Shown here: one piece after another, positions 12,123 through 25,075 of the stretch
Layout: each line of letters opens with the position of its first letter
Position numbering within the stretch: position 1 is the first letter of the stretch
Assembly (NCBI GenBank): GCA_936450465.1
Contig: OW388297.1
Coordinates: forward strand, 53,002,989-53,066,988
Source: Gibbula magus
Taxonomy: Eukaryota; Mollusca; Gastropoda; Trochida; Trochidae
Direction of reading: 5' to 3'
Length of the DNA stretch: 64,000 bases
Position numbers and translations under genes: made by a program
The notes under the pieces: generated by a model
What the model was told of the DNA's origin: nothing
The model's database searches: none
The model's input: the letters and a program-made list of their open reading frames with translations, nothing else

Positions 12123-12472
12123 GGGGCAGTAACACGTTTTTTTCGGTGAAGTAAGTCGATGAAATGTATTTGAAAAATAATGTCACCAACAGTAAAACAC
12201 CCTTCCCTCTTCAGAAAATCAAGTTAAAAATGAGTGTGCATGGTTCCGTAAAGACATGGAAATCGATTTTGTCATTCGAAATAATAAAATGTGTTCACAA
12301 TAAAATGGCCGCCATGCATTTTGTGCTTTATAAGGAATACTGTTTTAACCACTACAGAAAAATGGGTTGTGTAATAAGATGTTTTACTCTCATTAAGTAA
12401 ACATAAATGACATAAACTATCATTATAAATTTGAAACAAAATAAATTTGCAAAAAGACGTGCTACTGCCCCT
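12123..12472 (-). mobile_element. TTAA-flanked MITE, copy 2 (inverted)
   Basis: This 350-bp copy lies in the opposite orientation to copies 1, 3 and 4. It is flanked by TTAA (12119-12122 and 12473-12476), with ends GGGGCAGTAACACG and CGTGCTACTGCCCCT. The inverted interior still shows ATGGCCGCCATGCA. It lies only 120 bp from copy 1, giving a head-to-head pair. Confidence 0.85.
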
Positions 12473-12692
12473 TTAAAGTTTCCAATACTCACATCCACTA
12501 TACACGGCCAATAAAGGAGCAAATACACGACGCTTGGCTGTCATTGTGAAAACAGACTTGTGAATTCAGTACAAATTGTCTCTGTTTTTTTTTATCAGTA
12601 ATGTCCCAGATATGAAATTGAGAGTTACAATATGACCAACAACAACGTCTATAAAAGGGTGCAACATTTTGATATGCATCCTGCGACGCCGT

Positions 12693-13083
12693 TATATACT
12701 ACTACTCGTGGTAAAAAGTGTTAACACCCCTAAACAGAAAATGGATTTTAGCAAATTAAATGCATGGGCAATTAATTTTGTTCATTTTTATGATATTTAC
12801 GAAATCAAATGGCACAAAGACATGATGTAAAATATACAATTCTTGCCATGTATGTATTGTGTGCAAATAAGACTTCATGAACGATTTTGTGTATATTTGG
12901 GTTCAGTAGAATTTTTTTTCAAATTCATCTATACATTATTTATTAGAACCAATGTCACAAAAAGACATCTAGAAGTAACATGTTTTTCTCAAAATTTAAT
13001 CGAAACTGACACGTTGTGTTGTTTATATAACATTCCATTCCTATAACTATTAGGGGGTGTCAACCATTTTTACCATGAGTATA
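12693..13083. mobile_element. TIR-bounded non-autonomous DNA element
   Basis: The left end (12703-12732, ACTCGTGGTAAAAAGTGTTA followed by ACACCCCTA) is complementary to the right end (13048-13080, TTAGGGGGTGTCAACCATTT followed by TTACCATGAG), with a few mismatches. The roughly 390-bp interior is AT-rich and non-coding. No clear target duplication was read. Confidence 0.6.
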
Positions 13084-13089
13084 TTTGGG

Positions 13090-14170
13090 TGTAGGACAAT
13101 GACATTTATAAACTTAAAAAATTAAAACGACGTCATATGCCTTAAGTCCACCCATTTGGCCGAATAGATTTGATAAGCTACAGTTTTTAAGTAGATGAGT
13201 ATGTTTAGGGAACTGAAAAAATAAAGAAAACATTTATGAAAACCAATGTGTTAAAAGTTGTACATGTGTGTACGTTGACAGACTATGTACACAATTCGGT
13301 TTGATTCGCTGGTTAGGCAAAAACAAAAAAAAGAATTTGTTTCTTGTTTGCGCCCGCATCAGATTCTAACCCACGCCTGAGGTATTTTTTTCAAGGAAAG
13401 GGGCAGATAACTTTAGTTCTTTAGCCTCAGAAAACATTGGACATTGAAAATGTAACTCGTTTCTGTTGAGATGGAGTGTAAGGTGAGATTATTGACAATT
13501 TGGAATAGTAACACATTTAAGAGGGTTGTAACTTGCATCAATAATTACACTACCATTATGGTTTGTTAGATCTATGACAAAGGCCAGTTATACCGTTTCA
13601 CCCCAACCTTTGAAATAAAAATGCAAGGAAGTAATACATTAGTTCATATATTACTAGTCGCAATGTGGGAAATAACTCAAAGTGTGAAATAACCATTGCA
13701 GCAGTAACGGGAAGACAATATTATCTTCTTAACACTTGCTAGCGAGCAACAGTTTTAAAAAGTGGTCATGACTGCACCGCGCACTTAGATGAATTAACTT
13801 ACATAGTGTATTCCGAAAAAGACAAACGCCAGATGCTGAAATCGCCTCACAGCCAAGGAATACATAATTGGGGAAGAGGGTGGAGTGTTCACTGTTTGTC
13901 AAATACACAGAGGTGCTTTCTACACACATACATGCATTTAATAGAATTATGACAGATAGGTCATACATAAGAGATGCTTAGCCCTATGTAAAATATATTA
14001 TGTCCCACAAAATATATAAGTAGGATATGCTATCTGTGATACTACATGTATGTAGAAGATGGTTTGACAGATTTGTTTTTCATTCATCATGACATATGCA
14101 CTGGTATGCTTCCCCACAAATCTGTATATGTGTGTACATAATTATTACATTTAAACTTTAAAGAAATAAA
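13090..14170. other. No recognised feature
   Basis: AT-rich sequence with no gene or repeat recognised before the old SINE copy. Confidence 0.35.
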
Positions 14171-14179
14171 CTCTTTTTT

Positions 14180-14372
14180 TCTGTTGAGAAATGCAGACAA
14201 ATGTGGGCGTATTGCTACACTGAATATAAGTGCAGTGCTAACTATGGTTCTACAACTCCAACCATTGCTTGTTGGCTTCAACAGGAATGCACAGAACATC
14301 TTTCTCCCTGCAATAATTCTAAACATCGTTGTAGAAATGAAATATTCTTGAAGTGGCCTCAAACTTTAAAGT
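14180..14372 (+). mobile_element. Old, diverged SINE family A body
   Basis: Colinear matches to the SINE body survive: GTGGGCGTATTGCTACACTG (for GGGTGCAATGCTACACTG), CTATGGTTCTACAACTCCA, CTTTCTCCCTGCAATAATTC and GAAATATTCTTGAAGTGGC. The tRNA head and tail are gone. This is one of the most diverged copies in the window. Confidence 0.65.
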
Positions 14373-15001
14373 ATATTGACATTTTAGATTCAACCCCTCC
14401 GGTCATCTGATTCCAAGATCTGCCAAGTATATACTTACATGTATATTCGAAGTTTGCGTTTAAGATTAGTATAAAATTGCCAAGCCAAGTAAGTATTACA
14501 TAAAGTTTACTCTGTATGTTTTTGTTATCGGCGAATAAAACAATTGGCTGGACATATTGTTTTGAAAACAGCACCCCTTCCCTCAACCCTCTTCCTAGAT
14601 ATATAAATATATGTACAGTTATATTTTGTAAAGATCGGCAAAGGGACCATTGACTCATGCAGTGGTTCAGCTGAAAGGTTAATTTAATAAATTGTTACAT
14701 ACATGGAATAACAAGTTTGCACTCCTTCAACCCTGAGAATGAAGCGATGGAATGGCCAGATAATTGTACATAGGCCGTGATGACAGTGATATATTTCAGA
14801 TGAGGATTCTCGTTCTACTCTGTCACTATATGACACACAATTTAGGTGTGTGACCAGTTGAAAAGCATTACTCAAATATACATTGCGTGATAAGTCCAAT
14901 ATTTAGTTCCTTCAACCACGTGAACATGTAATTAACAGATACACGGTTGTTCCCCTCGGAAACTTGTTCAGGCTTTGGTCTATTGCCATACTGCAAACTA
15001 G

Positions 15002-15114
15002 CACAGGACAAAAAGTGGTGGACTCCACTTGCAACATCCTTCCGGATTCTCCCGGATCCGCCCCGAATTGGGAGGAACAAGCAGGATCCGGATTCCATTG
15101 CATTTTGTCCTATG
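15002..15114. mobile_element. Foldback element, copy 1 (CACAGGACAAA termini)
   Basis: The element begins CACAGGACAAAAAGTGGTGG and ends ATTTTGTCCTATG. It matches the cleaner copy at 56463-56572 in both arms and in the centre (CCTTCCGGATTCTCCC). The element is GC-rich against its AT-rich flanks. Confidence 0.7.
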
Positions 15115-15119
15115 TAGAT

Positions 15120-17070
15120 ATGATGTACGAGTGTATAATCTAACGCACTTTGATAGTTATCGAGTGTACATAATTTACAATCCGTCAATCCTTCTCATGT
15201 TCTTAGTTTCGAGTTTTCAGTAAGAATGTTATGCAAACTAATATCCTAAGACAGGCTTGTAAATCTGATATGACAAATGATCCTCTCAAACTGATGCAGG
15301 CTGTCAAAGGGATATGTGTTTCCACTGGAAGAACATATATACGATGTTATTAATTTCAATGTATTATTCGTAAAAATAGGACTGTCGGCAAATAATTCCT
15401 GACATTAACAGGGCATTAATGTCTCCTTAGATAACATACATTCTGAAATCGGTAATTTTTAACAAGAACTAACCTGTATATGGAAGCAATACATGAATGG
15501 TATTTTTGTTGGCATACAACTTTTGAAATTTGGAAACTGAAATAGTAACAATGGATACACTATTGCCCATTTAAACTTGGTGACAAAGGATAGTCGTCCA
15601 TTCATCATACCCCAAACCTGTCTCAAAAAGGACCCCAACCCCACCCATTCAAGGTTTCCCTAAGTCATATATCTCGTTGGATAATAATCATTTCTAATAT
15701 GAAATTTTTTACGCATTTCTCGTATATGACTGAGAATTTTATATAAAAAAACGTTAGCGCCTACAATTAAGAGTCATCGGTGGTCAATTTACTAACAAAT
15801 TTTAGTTGAGAAAATTGCTTCACATGTTTTACTATATAAGTTTATATAAGTCTGAAGGCGAATCAACACGTATGGCTCATACACCAAACTTCATCACCAG
15901 TATGTAGAACTTGCCCTATACTAGTATGTCTGTGAACCTCAACATTATTTGTCCATTTTAATTAGATTATAAGAGCGGTAAATACAAATTGTACAATAAA
16001 GTTATTACGCAATATACTATGTGTGTCAAATACGTCTCCGGTTTAAGTCATCAAATGTTAAAAGACTTAAGTATTTGAAATAGACATCAATCGTTATTTC
16101 TGAAATATATAGATTTAAAAAGTCTGAAGTCTAAGGGTATAAGCATAGTTTGGATTAAAAATAAGGTTCCCAATGTAAAGATTTCTCATATACCTCTTGA
16201 TCCAGTTAAGTATTAATAGTTAACAATCACTGATCAATCACAAGTTATACCAAAGGTTAAATTTTCGGGGAAAAAGTTCCGGCGCCAAAGTAAAGTAAAA
16301 CATTTTGACCTCATCTGAAGGGTCTCATCACATTAAATGCACACGTAAAACAGCAACGTCTACCACTCACCAGGCAAAAGTTTTGGAGAATTAGCTGTTA
16401 AAGGGACATATGTGACAAATGTTTAAAAAATAAAGGAAGCATTTGATGTTTGTCTGACTTATACCTTCAAGAAAACAATCAAGGATTCCACGCAAAAGCA
16501 AAACAGAGTTACATTGGGAAATATACATTATTCTAATACTGGTCATGCCATTTAAAATAGAAAATTATGTTACATGTGATATTATAAAAGAGATGAAGTA
16601 CTTGAATTGTTCAGATGGACTGATGGATGTGTTTGTGATTATTGCATTTGTTCTCAATTCTGAAGGTAAATGGTTATCATTTTGAAACGCTCTTCAAATT
16701 CTTATCACGTACCATTGAATGGTTAAATCTTATCTCATTTGAATATCCAATAACAATCTAACTGCCATTATCTACATGTATGTAGATTTGTTTCCATTAA
16801 AGATCGATAAAATAAAAACAGGGACCTGATTTTAAACGGAATTAAGAAAACATGATATCATTTCAGACGATATCATCACTAAGACGTCAAGTGATAAGCA
16901 TAAATGATATACGAACATAACTGATATGGTTGGTGGAAAGAGATTCTTTTTTTAAATAAATAATATACATATAATCGATCCTTTATCAATTTTGGTATTT
17001 TTAATAAAAGCGGTTTATGGGCGATTTTCAAGAGATAGATATATCTTTCAAATTAATGATCTCAGTTTTA
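15120..17070. other. Unique-looking AT-rich DNA
   Basis: No coding region, repeat or RNA gene was recognised on either strand. Confidence 0.35.
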
Positions 17071-17078
17071 CTTCTTAA

Positions 17079-17432
17079 AGGGGCAGTAGCACGTTTTTTG
17101 CAAATTTTATTTGTTCAAATTTCCTACTTATAATGATAGTTTATGCCATTTGAATTTACTTTAGAGAGTAAAACATATTATTACACAAGCCAATTATACG
17201 TAGTAGTAACACTTGTGTTGCGTATAAAGCAAAAATTGCATGGCGGCCATTTTATTGTGAACACATTTTATTATTTCGAATGACAAAACCGATTCCCATG
17301 GCTTTACGGGACCATGAACACTCATTTTTAACTTGATTTTCCGAAGAGAGACGGGTGTTTTATTATTGGTGACATTATTTTTCAAATGCATTTTATCGAC
17401 TTATTTCAACGAAAAAACGTGCTACCGCCCCT
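17079..17432 (+). mobile_element. TTAA-flanked MITE, copy 3
   Basis: The 354-bp copy begins AGGGGCAGTAGCACG and ends CGTGCTACCGCCCCT, with TTAA at 17075-17078 and 17433-17436. The interior keeps TTGCATGGCGGCCATTTTAT and TGTGAACACA. It is in the same orientation as copy 1. Confidence 0.87.
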
Positions 17433-17689
17433 TTAACTGTAATAAAAAAAAGAGTTACATATGTTTCATATTCTACAGAGTCGTTTATATATTGATTTGT
17501 GTTGTTTACTCCAGTTTCTATGGTTAATCTTCGGAGATAAACAGGTAGTTCCAAACTATATGGATCGATACAAGTGATGGATTGTAAAATAAATTATGCT
17601 GTAGAATAAACAATTGTGAAAGTGGCCCCTGTTTAGGAGAGAGATAAGGACCAATTGATGGATGAGTTTCGAACGTGAGAACTGTTTAA

Positions 17690-18071
17690 GGGGCAGTAGC
17701 ACGTGTTTTGCAAACAATATTTTTTCAAATATCCCATTTATAATGATAGTTAGATAATAGATAGATATAGTAGATAATGATAGTCATTTAAATTAATTTT
17801 AGAGGGTAAAACATCTTATTACACAAACTAATTATCTGTAGTGGTAAAAACTATGTTGCGTATTAAGCAAAAATTGCATTGCGGCCATTTTATTGTGAAC
17901 ACAATTTATTATTTTGTATTACAAAAACAATTCCCATGGCGTTACCAAAACATGTACACTCATTTTAAACTTTTATTTTCCGAAGAGAGAAGGATGTTTT
18001 ACCATTGGTGAAATTATTTTTCAAATACAGTTCATCAACTTATTTGAGCGAAAAAACGTGCTACTGCCCCT
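17690..18071 (+). mobile_element. TTAA-flanked MITE, copy 4
   Basis: The 382-bp copy has TTAA at 17686-17689 and 18072-18075, with ends GGGGCAGTAGCACGTGTTTT and AAAAAACGTGCTACTGCCCC. It carries an extra internal stretch of GATA-like repeats (TAGATAATAGATAGATATAG) near 17752, which explains its greater length. Confidence 0.87.
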
Positions 18072-18079
18072 TTAAGATA

Positions 18080-18880
18080 TTGAAATCTCCATATGTAAAA
18101 CCGAAGGTGTTTTCGGCTATATTTCCTCAATTAAATTGAGTTAAAATAGTATTTAGATTTTACATCTTCTGAACTAATGTGAGAAGGATTCGGCGAAAAA
18201 AAGCCCACCCCTTCAGAACAAAACATTGTTAATTTTCAGTTTCAACATTTTTTAATCTTTCTGAAAAAGGATGACAAAACTCATTAGCTTTTTACAGTAC
18301 TTTTGCTATGAAACGAGTCATCTACAATAGCCTTGTCAACATGTTACAATCACACAGGGATACTGCAGGCAAGTCAGTAAATCTAAAACAATTAAAGAAA
18401 GATAAGTCTAGCTTTAAATGACCCGATATTCCGTGATTACATGAGATAACCTTGAATACTGTTATCATCTGTCGGTGCCTTGCGAGCAGAATATTGCTTT
18501 CCAAAGTTTCATAATGTACATTCTAGCTATCTTTGTAAAGATAATGATTCAATGAGCTCAAAGTGGTGATATAAAGTGAATTTTGTTATCAAACATTCAC
18601 GCCTGATATGCAATATGTAGATAGTAACAGAGACGATATATCTCATTTCACAAAATAAACAATTTTAGTATGATGTCTATAAATATACAATTATATCCTA
18701 TATCGATCAAGAATTTTTAAACATGCTTAAACATTAGTTACAGTTCATAACTGTATAGTAAATGTAAACAACTCTGACACTGCTTGGATGTTCCAAACAG
18801 ACAGACAGACAGAAGCTTTATTTATTAATGTAGGCTATATGAACAAAAATACATTTTTTTTAATACATTGTATTTACCCT
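18080..18880. other. No recognised feature
   Basis: AT-rich sequence. The only repeat seen is a short run of CAGA units at 18799-18812. Confidence 0.35.
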
Positions 18881-18882
18881 TT

Positions 18883-19171
18883 GGGGGATAGCGCAGTGGT
18901 AACCGCGCTTCGGATCAATGGGTCCAGGGTTCGAATCCCGCAAGGGGTACGGCAACTTTTTTCGCAGTAGAGAACTGTTCTACACGCAGTAAGGTTTGAG
19001 TGCAATGCTACACTAGTTCCAGCTAAGTAACACCCTATGGTTCACTAATTCCAGCCGATGCTCGCAGGTTTTACCTCAATGCATAGTTTTCTCTCTGGCA
19101 TATTACTAGCAACCGTGATAGAGGTGAAATACTCTTGAAAGCGGGGTTAATCCCTAACTCACCTCGCCTCA
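18883..19171 (+). mobile_element. SINE family A copy
   Basis: Full head with A box (GATAGCGCAGTGGTAACCGC) and B box (GGTTCGAATCCC), body with GAGAACTGTTCTACACGCAG, and tail GATAGAGGTGAAATACTCTT. It ends CTCACCTCGCCTCACC. Flanks TATTTACCCTTT and ATTTACTTTT may be a decayed target duplication. Confidence 0.85.
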
Positions 19172-19179
19172 CCATTTAC

Positions 19180-20055
19180 TTTTAAAATGTTGTTTGCTTG
19201 GATGTTCCAATATCAACTGATACGTAAAATGAAATTACAATTTTATCGTTTTCTATTAGTATATTAATTTATTAATTATTCGTACCAACCAATATGCAAT
19301 TGTTAATACTTATGGAACAGGGCTGTTTGATGGTTAAACTTAAACTTAAACCAGAATCATTATGCAATGAAGCTGGATCTTTAAGAATTCTGTGTTAATG
19401 AAGGCGTGTTGTCCCTTCATGTCCGTTAATCCCTGCCTAAAGGGAACACTCGCCAGTTGATCGTTTTGGACTGAAGAACCACTTCTAAAAAACTATCAAA
19501 GACATCTCTGCTACCAATTAGAACCTTCAATATTGAAATCTGGAGATAAAGAGCATAGAAAATCGAACAAAACAGATCTTAGTTTAAATATCAGGTTTAT
19601 GACTAGCTGGGCATCTCTCCCATCGAGGTTACTTTAGTCATTCCTTCTCATGTAACCTCTTTACAAAGGGATCATGTTTCACATTTCTCGCCAAATTCCT
19701 AAGCGGTGATAATTGCGAATAGAGGACCCATGGGAAGATTTTGATGGTGTCAAATTTTTAATTAATATGAACATGAAAAAGCATCAAAAAGCATATAACA
19801 GTTACAAATGAATCAATAAATATTTAATAGTGTACGCATCATAATTTGCAGGACTTACAAATGGTAAGTTAACAACGAGCCAAGTAGGGATATGTGAGCA
19901 CAGGAAATATATCGGGTAATATCCGGTGATAGAGGCCTAGTCTCTGCAATAATTTAATCATAATAATATGACAACGTTGTTACGTATTTTAAATGAGTCT
20001 CATAGATATGCATATTTCAGAATGCCTTTTTGCAAAATATGTTGAGCTATATCAT
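19180..20055. other. No recognised feature
   Basis: AT-rich sequence between SINE copies. Nothing was recognised. Confidence 0.35.
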
Positions 20056-20071
20056 GCTTCGTCTGCAGTGA

Positions 20072-20364
20072 GGTTAGCGCGTTCGGCTACGGATCAAGGG
20101 GTCCGGGGTTCGAATTCCGCCAGGGGCACGGCAACTTTGTCTGCAGTAGAGAATTGTCCTACACGCAGTAAGGTTTGGGTGCAATGCTACACTGAATTTC
20201 AGGGTAGTACCACCCATGGTTCGCTAGTTCCAGCCGATACTCGCAGGTGTCACCGCAATGCATAGCCACATGGCGTTGCGGCCTTTCTTCCTGCCATAAT
20301 ACTACGGTCGTGATATAAGAGAAATACCCTTGAAAGCGGCGTTTAACCCTAAATCACCTCACCT
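20072..20364 (+). mobile_element. SINE family A copy, 5'-truncated, with 12-bp target duplication
   Basis: The perfect duplication CGTCTGCAGTGA lies at 20060-20071 and 20365-20376. Between them the SINE starts at GGTTAGCGCGTTCGGC, so the first part of the tRNA-like head (including most of the A box) is missing. The tail ends ATCACCTCACCT. Truncation with an intact duplication is the signature of LINE-type target-primed insertion. Confidence 0.9.
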
Positions 20365-20379
20365 CGTCTGCAGTGAAAC

Positions 20380-21320
20380 ATATTGTGAAGGAGAAGAACA
20401 GAAGGAGTTTGAGTATGAATGTATGTCACAGAAACACTGACCGGTCAAAGTATAACAAAGTACAATGTTTTATTGATATTCTGTTTCTATATAATTTCTA
20501 TACTTAGGTTAATATCGAGAAACGTTTTCAGGCAAAAACAGAAACGTCGCAGTCAGTAAATAAAGAAGCTTAATACGTGTATCTCTAAAATACCACCACA
20601 ATTTTCATAATGTCACTAAAATAGGTCAAAATAAACATTAATAAACCAATTCGGAATTAGGTGCCCAGGAATAAACTCATTTTAATCACTGGCTTTACAT
20701 GCTTGACTTAGAATTGATTCTTAAAGACACGTAAGACATGTAATATTTTTGGATGAGATAATCATTTATTCAGCAATGTAAACAAAGCAGATACAAACTA
20801 TAGAATGCTTTTAGAACGTACATGTAAGGATATATTTCAAGCTGTTACTTTTATTCATCAGTAAACATTTAAAGTAGATAATATTAAAAGCTTCTATATA
20901 CACAGAGCCATATCCTGACAAATTCACTGTTAATTCTAAGTTTCTGGCATGCAAGTGCAAAACAATTATCCAACGGGCTGTTTATAAACATTAAAGTCAA
21001 GTCTAGGCGAATGACAAACATTTTAAATGTGGCGATGACCCACGCTGTTTAGTGACGTGTCTGACTGATACAGATTGCATTGCACCTAGTTTACATGAGG
21101 AAAAACCAGAACTACAGTCGTCGTCACAAAGGCTACATAAGCAACCTGATTACGTGTCCAAAAAGCTATAAGCTGAATGAATAACATTTTAAAGAACCAC
21201 TGGATTACGTTCTACATGTACGATGCAAATCTTTCCGCCTTTTCGTCTGTCTCCTAGGTTTAGCTTTATATACTAATAATAACATTTCATTGTCCTCATT
21301 ACAATTCGGAAATTCGAGTT
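20380..21320. other. No recognised feature
   Basis: AT-rich sequence. Nothing was recognised before the second-family SINE. Confidence 0.3.
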
Positions 21321-21329
21321 GTGCCTGTG

Positions 21330-21511
21330 GCACCCGGCAGCCACAGTGTAGCGCCAGTTCAAGCGTTGTTCTATCCTTATAATGCTGAGCGCCAAGCAAG
21401 GAAGCAACAACTCTCATCTTTTAACGTCTTTTGGTATGACGCGGCCGGGAATCGAACCCCGACCTACCGGGTGATGAGCAGACGCTCTACCAACTGGGCT
21501 ACATTTAAGGT
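21330..21511 (-). mobile_element. tRNA-headed SINE of another family (family C)
   Basis: The minus strand starts with a tRNA-like head (TAGCCCAGTTGGTAGAGCG, then GGGGTTCGATTCCCGGCC at 21445-21465). The body contains GTTGCTTCCTTGCTTGGCGC and TCAGCATTATAAGGATAG, a body type familiar from marine-invertebrate SINEs. The predicted acceptor and T stems carry mismatches, so it is not a functional tRNA. The 3' end was not defined. Confidence 0.6.
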
Positions 21512-21945
21512 TTATTGTCTGCTTGATATCATACAATCAGCTCAGATTAATTTAAATACATCCGTATGTATTTAAGTCAAGCCACCTTCCTGTGCATGAA
21601 GAAAGGTATTCTTACTCAGCCTTTACTATAATAACAATTTTAAAACTATTCATTCTTTGATTGCAGAGCTCAATGAGCATGACTTATTGTGGTACCTGGA
21701 TTAAATAAGTACACGCGAAGTGACACGTTGCCTTTCCGCTAATTCCAGTTGATTGATAGTATCTGTAAAGAAATGTTATACGTATTTTTTGTATCCAACT
21801 TCATAATATTGTTTTGAATATTTGGTAGCATTTGTTCTATATATTTGTCGAAATATGTCCTAATAACGTCCTGGTTAATAAGGTCTTTGTTTATTGAATA
21901 GTTCAATATCATGCGTTGTAAAATAGCACGAAAGAAAGGCACTTG

Positions 21946-22266
21946 AGGTGAGGTGAGGTGAGTTCGGGTTTAACGCCGCTTTCAAGAGTATATTTCACTT
22001 ATATCGCGGCTGCTAGTATTATGGCAGGGAGAAAGCCCGCAACGTCATGTGGTTATGCTTTGCGGTGAAACCTGCGAGCATCGGCTGGAACTAGCGAACC
22101 ATGGTTGGTACTGCACTGAAATTCAGTGTAGCATTGCACCCAAACCTTACTGCGTGTAGAACAGTTCTCTACTACAGACAAAGTTGCCGTGCTCCTGGCG
22201 GGATTCGAACCCCGGACCTCTTGATCCGAAGCCGAACGCGCTAACCACTGCGCTATCCCACCCCCA
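21946..22266 (-). mobile_element. SINE family A copy
   Basis: Complete copy on the minus strand. The tail (GGTTTAACGCCGCTTTCAAG) is at 21967-21986 and the head with both Pol III boxes is at about 22260-22190. Flanks GAAAGGCACTTGA (left) and GGAAGGCAGTTGA (right) look like a 13-bp target duplication with two changes. Confidence 0.88.
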
Positions 22267-22540
22267 GGAAGGCAGTTGACTTTGCTGACATTTCGCATTG
22301 CTCCGAAAGGTAAAGCAATGTTAAGATTTAAAATGTATGTAAACAATTCCGCCTGTTCAAAATAAATTTAAAGTTTTATTTCCATATCTATATTAAATCT
22401 TCATGAACAACGATACATATACGTTATCTTGGTACCACTATGTATTCTGTTTTTATCCTTATTACTTAAATCGATCAAGAATGATAATATATCTTTAACA
22501 TATAACTTTGCTTCAGTAAGGTTCTCACTTTTAGCAATGA

Positions 22541-22831
22541 GGGGGCCGGATAGAGCAGTGGTTAGCGCGTTCGGCTTCGCAACAAGATGTCCGGGTTCGA
22601 ATTCCACCACGGGTTCGGAAACTCGCTGTAGAGAAATGTTCTACATGCAGTAAGGTTCATGTGCAATGCTACACTGTATGCCATGCTTCGCTAATTTCAG
22701 TGGATGCTCGCAGGTTTCACCGCAATACATAGCAACAATGGTGTTTCGGGTTTTCTTCCTGCAATAACACTAGCAGTGGTGGTGAAATACTCTTGAAAGC
22801 GACGTTATACCCAAACTCACCTCACCTCACC
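22541..22831 (+). mobile_element. SINE family A copy, moderately diverged
   Basis: Head GGATAGAGCAGTGGTTAGCG and CCGGGTTCGAATTCC, with a shortened body (the GGTTTGGGTGC and CCACCCATGG parts are altered) and tail ACTCTTGAAAGCGACG. It ends CTCACCTCACCTCACC. Confidence 0.85.
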
Positions 22832-22839
22832 TTAGCATC

Positions 22840-24770
22840 GAATAACTTTGCAAACGTTATTGTTAATGTGAACAATTTAATATGGTCTGTTCATAGTCAA
22901 GAGTTGTATATGATTACTAATTATGCACGTTTCTTAGTCAAACTGGGTTTCGTTATCTGAAAACATAAACGTACGGGCAAAAGAAAGTATATGGCTCAGT
23001 TGTATTTATCATATGTATAATTTTCAAAGTCAAATATCTCGAGTTTTCGACGTCGTATTCAAAAACGGACTTGTTATTGAAATTAGTTCAAAACATTAAA
23101 TCAGTCAAAGAATACCTCTACGTGGTTTAATTTCTTTTTTATTAAAATTTAAAATTTAAATTTTGAAATTCCCCCAAATTAATTTTGATAAAACACAACT
23201 GTTCATCGACATATAACACATACTCTGTGTGAAAATCAATAAATGTGCTTCGTCCTGCAGACATTTACAACATTTTAAACATGGTAGGAGTCATGTTGGT
23301 GTAAATTTGATTTCTTATCCCTGTCTACTTTAAATAATGATATTTTAGTTAAAAAATAGAACAGTAACCAATTAAGTCATTCAAACTATTGCCGAGAGGT
23401 GTTATTGTATCGTGCCATAATCAAATGCATCTCATTTCTTTAAAAAAATGAATTAATCGGAAACAAGTGAGTGTTATACTTTCTTTTGCCCTTCAGTTTA
23501 CATTTGATAACTAAAGAAATACACTGAATGATGATCCCCTCTTAGCAGAAGAACCATGTGGGAAATGGAAGAGGATTTGATAAATACCATTAAGTCAAAC
23601 TGTATCTTAACGTGATTTATTTAATCAAACTTTGAAAATATGACTCGATGAGCATATATCACTTATAATATGACATTCAAACGACATGCATTTAAATCAA
23701 AGTTTTTTTCAGTTTTATCAATATTATGGATGCAAACTGCAAGTAGTATTACAATGAATTGATCTGAAGCAACAAAAGCTACAAATATCCTTCAATTTAT
23801 ATGACTGTCAACATAATGGAATATTTATCATTCACGCTACGATAATAAACACACCACACACCGTAAAATTGATATCGTCGATATTTTATGAAAAAGGCGA
23901 CATAACTAACGTGATTAATTTCATACATGTCGATACAATTCTATTAACTATATCTGCATGTACATTATCCTTGGCATGACAGAAACATGAACATATATTG
24001 TAAGACAATCTATCTCTTTATGAAAATAAATAAAATCAATGAGCCGTCATATTTCACGTTCAAAATGCATCACAGCATAATGTTAAATTTCCAATCTACG
24101 TCTTTGAGAAACATATATAGCAGAAACATGTCAAATGGCATACTTAAATTTGAACTATGATGTTATTTAAGTGCTGAGTTGTTGAATTATTATTTTGACT
24201 AAATTTAGTTCCCGTAATATTTTATCGACTGGCTAATGAGGTTTCCCATGAGTCATAAGGTTAAATATCGACATTGGCAATTGCTTATTTTATTGTTCAA
24301 ATGATATCTGTTTTGAAAAACATAACTGTTGAATATGTAAAGAGTATATCACTTTTGCTGAGCCATCACTTTGTCAGGTTGATATGGTAATAGCATCAAC
24401 TGTTATAAAATGATCATAAATGTCAAGTCATAATATCAATATATAGAAAATCAGAGATTTCATGTCGACAATAACCAGAATTCAAGATAGTTAAAATAAG
24501 AGTTTTATCTTATATCACAGGACTTGTAATAGCAACATAAGACATGTAATGCAATCAATAACTAACTATTAGTGTTATCTATAGCACACTACCAGTGCAT
24601 ACGACACTGATAAGGCAGAGTCAGAATGTTTATTTTCTTTCGAGGTAAATATACAAATATTTGATGTAAGACAAACATACATGTATAACTACCAGAATAG
24701 TTTATATCTTCGGAAAACCAGTACTACATGTTTATTGATCGTTTTCTACTTTATAAATCATGAATATTTT
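22840..24770. other. Unique-looking AT-rich DNA
   Basis: About 1.9 kb without recognised genes, repeats or RNA genes. Confidence 0.35.
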
Positions 24771-24785
24771 GCATTCCAAGGGAAA

Positions 24786-25075
24786 TAGGTGGTGAGGTGT
24801 GTTGGGTTTAACGCCGCTTTCAAGAGTATTTCACTTATATCGCGGCTGCTAGTATTATTGCAGGGAGAAAGCCCGCAACGCCACGTGGCTGTGCTTTGCG
24901 GTGAAACCTGCGAGCATCGGCTGGAACTAGCGAACCATAGGTGGTACTACGCTGAAATTCAGTGTAGCATTGCACCCAAACCTTACTGCGTGTAGAACAG
25001 TTCTCTATTGCAGACAAAGTTGCCGTGCCCCTGGCGGGATTCGAACCTCGGACCTCTTGATCCGAAGCCGAACGC
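24786..25075 (-). mobile_element. SINE family A copy, 5'-truncated, with 10-bp target duplication
   Basis: CCAAGGGAAA flanks the element at 24776-24785 and 25076-25085. The minus-strand element lacks the first part of the tRNA head and starts at GCGTTCGGCTTCGG. The rest of the body and the TTTAACGCCGC tail are well preserved, so the insertion is fairly recent. Confidence 0.9.
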
